From Paraspadella gotoi (taxonomy: Eukaryota; Chaetognatha), in assembly GCA_051294375.1 (NCBI GenBank), contig CM119270.1, positions 2,095,535-2,159,534 on the forward strand: DNA of 64,000 nucleotides, given 5' to 3'. Numbering within the stretch: position 1 is the first letter of the stretch; the number at the start of each line of letters is the position of its first letter. The notes under the pieces were generated by a model, which worked only from the letters and a program-made list of their open reading frames with translations, was not told the origin of the DNA and searched no databases. The position numbers and the translations under genes are program-made. Positions 57,456 to 64,000 of this stretch are shown piece after piece.

Positions 57456-58148
57456 GTTTGGGAAACTCTGAAAAATTAATTAATTAACTAATTGATTAAT
57501 TATTTAATTAAGAATATTGAACCTCAACTGAAGAACAGACCCAAATTGAATATCAAACTTAATTCTTTGACCGGTATTTTAGGCCAAGTCGTTGAATGAG
57601 TTACAATTAAATACCTAATCAATTAATATTTGCTGAAAAAATTCTTCAATTTGGGTCTGTTTTTAGTCGAAGTTCTATCTATTTCCGCCAGGGTATTAGT
57701 AAACAAAATATCATTGAACTTTTTCTTACAAAACAAGAGAAAAAGTTTCAATGAACGTATTTTTTAAATTTAATTCGTCCTGTCTTCATTGAAGTTGAAA
57801 ATTTCATAAAATTCAAAACTAAGTTTCAAATGAATGATCAAATAAAATCCCTCAGTAATACAAAGTCATGAACGAAAAAAACAAACCAAGAAAACAATAT
57901 CATATTTTATCTACATGAACTTTTCCAAAATCTTCAAAATAGAATCTGAGTAAAATAATTCACGTCTCGTAGTTCACCCAGATGGTAAAACGAAACCAGT
58001 CTGTTTTCTTTTTTTGTTTTCTTTCGTTTTTTCTTCACGAAACAACTAAAAACCACTGGAAAAGAGTAAAACAAAAAAAAAAAACAAAAAAAAACAACAA
58101 ATTTTTATTTCCTCACTTGATTCGAAACAAATGGAAAAAACAAGCGTC
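57456..58148. other. AT-rich sequence, intron-like
   Basis: AT-rich with scattered stops. No exon is recognised. Confidence 0.5.
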
Positions 58149-58161
58149 GTTGCTTAGCGAC
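58149..58161. promoter_or_regulatory. X-box-like RFX motif
   Basis: GTTGCTTAGCGAC pairs two RFX half-sites (reverse GTCGCTAAGCAAC, half-site AGCAAC exact). It lies ten bases before a long gap, so any neighbouring first exon is unseen. Confidence 0.35.
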
Positions 58162-58169
58162 GGGAGCGT

Positions 58170-58630
58170 NNNNNNNNNNNNNNNNNNNNNNNNNNNNNNN
58201 NNNNNNNNNNNNNNNNNNNNNNNNNNNNNNNNNNNNNNNNNNNNNNNNNNNNNNNNNNNNNNNNNNNNNNNNNNNNNNNNNNNNNNNNNNNNNNNNNNNN
58301 NNNNNNNNNNNNNNNNNNNNNNNNNNNNNNNNNNNNNNNNNNNNNNNNNNNNNNNNNNNNNNNNNNNNNNNNNNNNNNNNNNNNNNNNNNNNNNNNNNNN
58401 NNNNNNNNNNNNNNNNNNNNNNNNNNNNNNNNNNNNNNNNNNNNNNNNNNNNNNNNNNNNNNNNNNNNNNNNNNNNNNNNNNNNNNNNNNNNNNNNNNNN
58501 NNNNNNNNNNNNNNNNNNNNNNNNNNNNNNNNNNNNNNNNNNNNNNNNNNNNNNNNNNNNNNNNNNNNNNNNNNNNNNNNNNNNNNNNNNNNNNNNNNNN
58601 NNNNNNNNNNNNNNNNNNNNNNNNNNNNNN
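58170..58630. other. Assembly gap, 461 N
   Basis: Undetermined. The right flank is a GA array. Confidence 0.98.

Positions 58631-58664
<34 letters not shown>
58631..58664. repeat. (GA)n array at gap edge
   Basis: Pure GA run emerging from the gap. Confidence 0.93.
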
Positions 58665-58666
<2 letters not shown>

Positions 58667-58766
58667 AGGCTCTTAAAAGGTGAGGTTTTTGCGTACGGGC
58701 GATGAAATCTTAATCCGAGGTTGGGATGTGAAACATTTGAATACCGTGAAAATTCTGCGGGATGCA

Positions 58767-59055
58767 AATAGAGAGAAGAAAGAGGAAGAGGAAAGAAGGG
58801 AGAAGGAAGGAAGAGTTTAAAAAAGAGATGGAAAAGGGAAGAGAAAAGGAAAAAAGGAAAAAGGAGAAAGTAAAATGAGGAAGGAAGGGAGAAAGGAAAA
58901 AGGGAGAGGAAGAGAAAAGAAGGAAGAAGGAAGGAAGGGTGAAAAAGGAGATGGAAAAGGGAAGAGAAAAGGAGAAAGTAAAATGAAGAAGGAAGGGAGA
59001 AAGAAGGAGAAAAGGAAAAAGGAAAAGAAAGAGAGAAGAGAGAAGGAAGGGAGAA
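58767..59055. repeat. Degenerate polypurine tract
   Basis: GGAAGG and GAGAAAAGG words, with an internal duplication of about 90-100 bp (AGGGAGAAGGAAGGAAGAG-like start). Minus frames are Phe/Ser/Leu translations. Confidence 0.85.
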
Positions 59056-59544
59056 GACATAAAAACTTGAAATTCAGATGTGTGTTGCGCCACAGTGACA
59101 TATTGAGCCCGTGTATGTTCGACAAGCACTGCATCGCCGCTAGCAGTATCCTAGATTTGAGGTTTTTTCCTGTCTTGACAAATGTACAACCGACTATAGG
59201 CGAGGTATGAGAATTTTTAACGTAAGTGGGACAAACCGACGAACAGACAGACTGACCGACCGACAGACAGACGAGAAGTGACTTAGAGGCACAGAAGAGG
59301 GATGGACGATGTGAAAGGGAGAAAAGAAGGAGTGGAAAGGAAAGGAAAAAAAGGAAAGGAGAAGAGAGAAAAGGAAAAGGAAAGTGGAAATTAAAAGGAA
59401 GAGGTTTGATTGAAGATTTGAAGAAGCTAAGGTTTTTTTTTTATCCGGGACTCATGATGATTTTGAGAAAAAAAAATTTCATGTTGTGGGCAAAATTTTT
59501 ATGAGGCTGACGATTTTGAACGTGACGATGAAAAAGAGAAGTAA

Positions 59545-59990
59545 AAAGGAACGTAACGACGACGATAAAGATAAAGATGATGACGACGACGATGAAGATG
59601 GCGACGACGATGACGNNNNNNNNNNNNNNNNNNNNNNNNNNNNNNNNNNNNNNNNNNNNNNNNNNNNNNNNNNNNNNNNNNNNNNNNNNNNNNNNNNNNN
59701 NNNNNNNNNNNNNNNNNNNNNNNNNNNNNNNNNNNNNNNNNNNNNNNNNNNNNNNNNNNNNNNNNNNNNNNNNNNNNNNNNNNNNNNNNNNNNNNNNNNN
59801 NNNNNNNNNNNNNNNNNNNNNNNNNNNNNNNNNNNNNNNNNNNNNNNNNNNNNNNNNNNNNNNNNNNNNNNNNNNNNNNNNNNNNNNNNNNNNNNNNNNN
59901 NNNNNNNNNNNNNNNNNNNNNNNNNNNNNNNNNNNGACGACGACGATGATGACGATGAAGATGACGACGACGATGGCGACAGCGTCTGGT
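59545..59990. repeat. (GAC/GAT)n array interrupted by a gap
   Basis: GACGATGAC repeats on both sides of 320 N (59616-59935). The plus frame reads Asp-rich on both sides but also open in Thr/Met and other frames, so coding cannot be inferred. Confidence 0.88.
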
Positions 59991-59999
59991 AAAACGACT

Positions 60000-60785
60000 G
60001 TAAAATGGACGCATTAGTGAGACTGAATCTCTTTTATGATCTTTATTCCCTGACGACGTTGAGTCATAGAAGGTACTGGTCCTTCAATACAATCAAGCAA
60101 TGAAAGGTCGTGATCATTTCAACCAAAGTGATGTTCACAAATCGAGCAAATGTTGAATTCCTTGTGAGAAAAAAGACGCGTGAAATTGCAAAAACCGAAT
60201 GAAGATTTTGAAAGATGAGTTGAGGAGTTGAGGAGTTGAGGAGTTGAGGAGTTAAGGAGTTGGAAAGGAAAGTCTGGGTTTTTATTTTGATGGACAAAAA
60301 AGGGAATTTTAAGAAGGAAAGAGGAAGAGAGAGGAAAAAAAGTTTATGTTCAAACGAAAGAAATTGTTTACTTAGAATTAGGCTTGTTTTTGAGATGGAA
60401 AATCTGTGAAAAAAGATTTACAGAAGATTTTCTATTTCACGTTATCCGTGAGTGAGTCGCGTTTGAAAGCTGATATGTTTTTGAACTTGTAACAAGATCT
60501 GACCGACATTTAATGAATAATTAATTTTTATATCGGTTGTACCAATTTCACGAGAAATTGCCCCTCAATGCTGCTTGCGAAAGCTTGCTCAGTGAAAATA
60601 TTAGTAGCAGAAATAAGAAAAAAACGTGTGAAAAGAAATTGAAAGGAGAAGATGAACGCGAACAAAAGACATCGATGAAACAGAGAAGAGAAAAATTTGC
60701 TTAGAATTGTAGTTTTTCAAACAAAAGACAGTTATGCTTTGCTGAGAATATGCTAATTAAGAGAAGCTAATTACATTGTTTCTGT
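60000..60785. other. Unique sequence with a 10-bp repeat
   Basis: GAGTTGAGGA units repeat about five times at about 60215-60262. The rest is AT-rich with no gene seen. Confidence 0.6.
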
Positions 60786-60941
60786 NNNNNNNNNNNNNNN
60801 NNNNNNNNNNNNNNNNNNNNNNNNNNNNNNNNNNNNNNNNNNNNNNNNNNNNNNNNNNNNNNNNNNNNNNNNNNNNNNNNNNNNNNNNNNNNNNNNNNNN
60901 NNNNNNNNNNNNNNNNNNNNNNNNNNNNNNNNNNNNNNNNN
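60786..60941. other. Assembly gap, 156 N
   Basis: Undetermined. Confidence 0.98.
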
Positions 60942-61277
60942 CTCTCATCAAAATTAACAACGCGTTTCTATTTGAATACACAAACGAAATTTATGATGAA
61001 GTATGCAGATTTTTTTGAACGTAACATTAAAAGTTTTTAAAAAATTTTGTAATCAGTAATTTTGTAAATGTTTCATGACCTCAACATTTTTGCATCGCGA
61101 TTGGAAAATTTTGAATACGATTCTGCTAAAAATATGAATATAAAGATTTTATATCGAATTCAACGATTAATTAATTAGGACTTAAGATGAGATAAAATAA
61201 TGAATTAAGTTTATGAGTTAATAGGATTAGTTGATAGAATAATAAGCTAATAAGATAAGTGTATTTAGTCTATTGAT
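60942..61277. other. AT-rich unique sequence between gaps
   Basis: No feature recognised. TAATAAG words recur near 61200-61260. Confidence 0.5.
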
Positions 61278-61828
61278 NNNNNNNNNNNNNNNNNNNNNNN
61301 NNNNNNNNNNNNNNNNNNNNNNNNNNNNNNNNNNNNNNNNNNNNNNNNNNNNNNNNNNNNNNNNNNNNNNNNNNNNNNNNNNNNNNNNNNNNNNNNNNNN
61401 NNNNNNNNNNNNNNNNNNNNNNNNNNNNNNNNNNNNNNNNNNNNNNNNNNNNNNNNNNNNNNNNNNNNNNNNNNNNNNNNNNNNNNNNNNNNNNNNNNNN
61501 NNNNNNNNNNNNNNNNNNNNNNNNNNNNNNNNNNNNNNNNNNNNNNNNNNNNNNNNNNNNNNNNNNNNNNNNNNNNNNNNNNNNNNNNNNNNNNNNNNNN
61601 NNNNNNNNNNNNNNNNNNNNNNNNNNNNNNNNNNNNNNNNNNNNNNNNNNNNNNNNNNNNNNNNNNNNNNNNNNNNNNNNNNNNNNNNNNNNNNNNNNNN
61701 NNNNNNNNNNNNNNNNNNNNNNNNNNNNNNNNNNNNNNNNNNNNNNNNNNNNNNNNNNNNNNNNNNNNNNNNNNNNNNNNNNNNNNNNNNNNNNNNNNNN
61801 NNNNNNNNNNNNNNNNNNNNNNNNNNNN
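61278..61828. other. Assembly gap, 551 N
   Basis: Undetermined. Confidence 0.98.
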
Positions 61829-61931
61829 TCGGCTGTTTTGTATGCTGGAACATTTCCTACATCTTCGAGTTCAGTGATGATGACAAATTAAATAAAATCG
61901 TGGGATGATTTTTAAAATGACAAGAATGAAC

Positions 61932-62126
61932 NNNNNNNNNNNNNNNNNNNNNNNNNNNNNNNNNNNNNNNNNNNNNNNNNNNNNNNNNNNNNNNNNNNNN
62001 NNNNNNNNNNNNNNNNNNNNNNNNNNNNNNNNNNNNNNNNNNNNNNNNNNNNNNNNNNNNNNNNNNNNNNNNNNNNNNNNNNNNNNNNNNNNNNNNNNNN
62101 NNNNNNNNNNNNNNNNNNNNNNNNNN
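61932..62126. other. Assembly gap, 195 N
   Basis: Undetermined. The right flank is a GA array (62127-62158). Confidence 0.98.
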
Positions 62127-62162
<36 letters not shown>

Positions 62163-62339
62163 TCACGAATCAACCAAATGAATCGGAAAAAGAGAGTCTT
62201 TTCTCGTCAATTAATCCCAAAAAAATTCAAATCGATTAACTAATTTGAATCACATAGATGAATGGATTTCAAATGGTTTAATGGACCCATAAGACCGACT
62301 CCAATTCTAAAATTAAAAGGCTAAATTTGTAAGAAATGT

Positions 62340-62630
62340 TTATTTACAAAGGTTTGTTTCCTTCTCTTCTCTCATTTTTTCTTTCTCTCTTCTTTTCAAT
62401 TCTCTTTCCCTCTCTTTTCTTTCTCTCTTTTTCAATTCTCTTTCCTATCTTTTCTTCTCTTCTCTTTCCTTTTTTCTTTCTCTCTTCCTTTAAATTCTCT
62501 TTCCCTATCTTTTCTTCTCTTCTCTTTCCTTTTTTCTTTCTCTCTTCTTTTAAATTCTCTTTCCCTATCTTTTCCTTTCTTCTCTTTCCTCCACTTTTTC
62601 CTCCTTTTTCTCTTCCTAATTTCCATTCCT
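62340..62630. repeat. Polypyrimidine tract with about 64-bp tandem unit
   Basis: T/C-rich. A unit containing TTTTTCTTTCTCTCTTC, AAATTCTCTTTCCC and ATCTTTTCTTCTC repeats about four times. Frames on either strand are Phe/Ser/Leu or Lys/Glu/Arg translations. Confidence 0.85.
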
Positions 62631-62654
62631 GCATATTATTCGCTTTTCTTCTCA

Positions 62655-63010
62655 TTTAAGATTCACCTTAAGATTCACCCAAGATTCACAAAAGATTCTC
62701 ACAAGATTCTCCCTAGATTCTCCCAAGATTCTATTAGGATTCTCCCAAGATTCTATAGGATTCTCCCAAGATTCTCCCAAGATTCTTTAGGATTCTCCAA
62801 GATTCTCCAAGACTCTTCCAAGATTCTCTCAAGATTTTCCCAAGATTCTCCCAGACTCTCGCTAGATTCTCCCAAGATTCTATTAGGATTCTCCCAAGAT
62901 TCTCCCAAGATTCTTTAGATTCTCCCAAGATTCTCCCAAGACCTTCCAAGATTCTCTCAGATTTTCCCAAGATTCTCCCAAGACTCTCAGATTCTTCAAT
63001 TCTCCCAGGA
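62655..63010. repeat. Minisatellite, 11-bp AAGATTCTCCC unit, about 30 copies
   Basis: Units vary from 9 to 12 bp with TTAGG and TATTAGG insertions at intervals. Two blocks (about 62720-62850 and 62860-62990) resemble each other, suggesting a higher-order duplication of about 135 bp. The minus strand reads an open Leu-Gly-Arg-Ile-Leu-Gly-Glu-Ser repeat. Confidence 0.88.
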
Positions 63011-63099
63011 TCTTCCATCTCCCTTTACCTTTTCTAGCTTCCTCTCTTTCATTTTAACGATTTATTTACATAAATCTTTTCTTCTCTTCCTCTCTCCCT

Positions 63100-63106
<7 letters not shown>

Positions 63107-63151
<45 letters not shown>
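63107..63151. repeat. (CT)n array
   Basis: Pure CT run after a CTCTTCC-rich lead-in. Confidence 0.94.
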
Positions 63152-63158
<7 letters not shown>

Positions 63159-63286
63159 CACACGTTTTCTCCTTCATTTTTTTATTTATGTTTCTTTAAT
63201 CCCTTCCTCCCGAATTTCTCTCTTTTCTATTCATTGCATCACATTTTATTCTTTCTTCTCCCCATTGAATCTTTTCTTAATACTAT

Positions 63287-63291
<5 letters not shown>

Positions 63292-63337
<46 letters not shown>

Positions 63338-63344
63338 CTCTCTG
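63292..63344. repeat. (CT)n array with one break
   Basis: CT run broken by a single TCTTCT. Confidence 0.94.
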
Positions 63345-63599
63345 CTACGAGTTCTTTTATTCGCATTCTTCATCCCTCTCCGTTCCGTTCAATCGCCGAG
63401 TTTCATTTTTTTTTTTTTTTTTTCTTTTCTTCCTTCTCTGTTATCCCATCCGCTTTTCACACCCATAATGCACAACTTTTTTTTCACAGTCGAGTTTCAC
63501 TGTACCACTTTCTATTTTAATTTTCAAATTCTGACCACCCGTGTTTCCAAAAACATTTTGTCGAATAGAACTTCATTTTTTAAATATTTTTAAATCACG

Positions 63600-63627
63600 G
63601 CATGTCACATGTCACATGTCACATGTT
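63600..63627. repeat. CATGTCA heptamer, four copies
   Basis: Three exact CATGTCA units and one CATGTTA. The ACATGT junctions are palindromic. Confidence 0.85.
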
Positions 63628-63729
63628 AGAATTACTTCAATGTTATCATCACTCCAAGTTTAACATTTTCAAATTCATATATCGTACAGCGTCGCCTCTT
63701 CTTCACTTCAACAGTCCATCCTCGGCGAT

Positions 63730-63731
<2 letters not shown>

Positions 63732-63824
<93 letters not shown>
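63732..63824. repeat. (CT)n array
   Basis: About 93 bp of CT broken once. A short (GA)n run follows at about 63936-63958. Confidence 0.95.
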
Positions 63825-63827
<3 letters not shown>

Positions 63828-64000
63828 CTCACTCCCCGTAGTGGCTCGATTTTAATTTAGAAAAGAAAATGGAAAAAAATATCGCTTAACGCGGGGAAGG
63901 GGAAGATGAAATTTTAATAAAAGAAAATAACGGAAGAAAGAGAGAGAGAGAGAGAGAGGGAGACTTGGGGAGGACGCTGCTAGCGCCCATCCCCCGAAGG

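Overview
This is a eukaryotic, almost certainly metazoan, intergenic/intronic window. It has no operons, no dense open reading frames and no ribosome-binding-site spacing. Most of its mass is microsatellite: very long (CT)n/(GA)n tracts, (TTTA)n, (GAAA)n/(CTTT)n, trinucleotide GAC/GAT/AAG/AGG runs and AT-rich ATTA arrays. Between them lie at least eight minisatellite families with units of 7 to 77 bp. Such SSR density is typical of some crustacean and other arthropod genomes, but I saw no diagnostic gene, so the taxon is open.

Assembly structure matters more than gene content here. Two kinds of gap occur: long N runs of varying length (e.g. 1055-1623, 54093-54235, 61278-61828), and ten spacers of exactly 25 N (5472, 11043, 16411, 24933, 28197, 38000, 39374, 42546, 47233, 52311). 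Around most 25-N spacers the flanks repeat each other with many small indels. The main cases are: 8.06-11.04 kb repeated at 11.07-14.14 kb; 21.53-22.94 kb repeated at 23.21-24.72 kb; 24.72-24.93 kb repeated at 24.96-25.16 kb; 25.17-26.61 kb repeated at 26.62-28.06 kb; an inverted, error-rich copy of 22.96-29.03 kb at 33.06-38.00 kb; direct copies of 29.0-33.0 kb at 38.03-39.37, 42.01-42.55 and 42.57-45.0 kb; and a second fold-back at 45.7-47.2 kb. The simplest reading is a short-read scaffold gap-filled or extended with uncorrected long reads, some of them fold-back chimeras. It is not a real set of segmental duplications. The stretch 39.40-41.99 kb differs in composition from everything else and may be a string-reversed sequence.

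The best functional element I found is a hammerhead ribozyme core on the minus strand at 10269-10312. It has a complete catalytic core, a 6-bp stem II, a very short stem III and a 4-bp stem I. Such minimal type I hammerheads are known from Penelope-like retroelements and related repeats. A damaged copy lies at 13294-13335 in the duplicate.

Gene evidence is sparse. The best candidate is 45321-45710, an ATG in good context inside overlapping ETS and YY1 motifs in a CpG-rich stretch (129 aa, Ala-rich N-terminus). A compositionally normal 80-aa frame lies at 17995-18237. An Asp-rich exon-like frame ends at a consensus splice donor at 57452. Promoter-like clusters occur at 3911-3955, 6578-6717, 9094-9130 (copy at 12.1 kb), 20734-20750, 32486-32497 (copy at 44575-44585), 48900-48930 (RFX X-box, CCAAT and ETS) and 58149-58161 (X-box). 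None of the long Ser-Leu, Arg-Glu, Phe-Leu-Ser or Tyr-Leu-Phe-Ile frames is a gene; they are translations of microsatellites.
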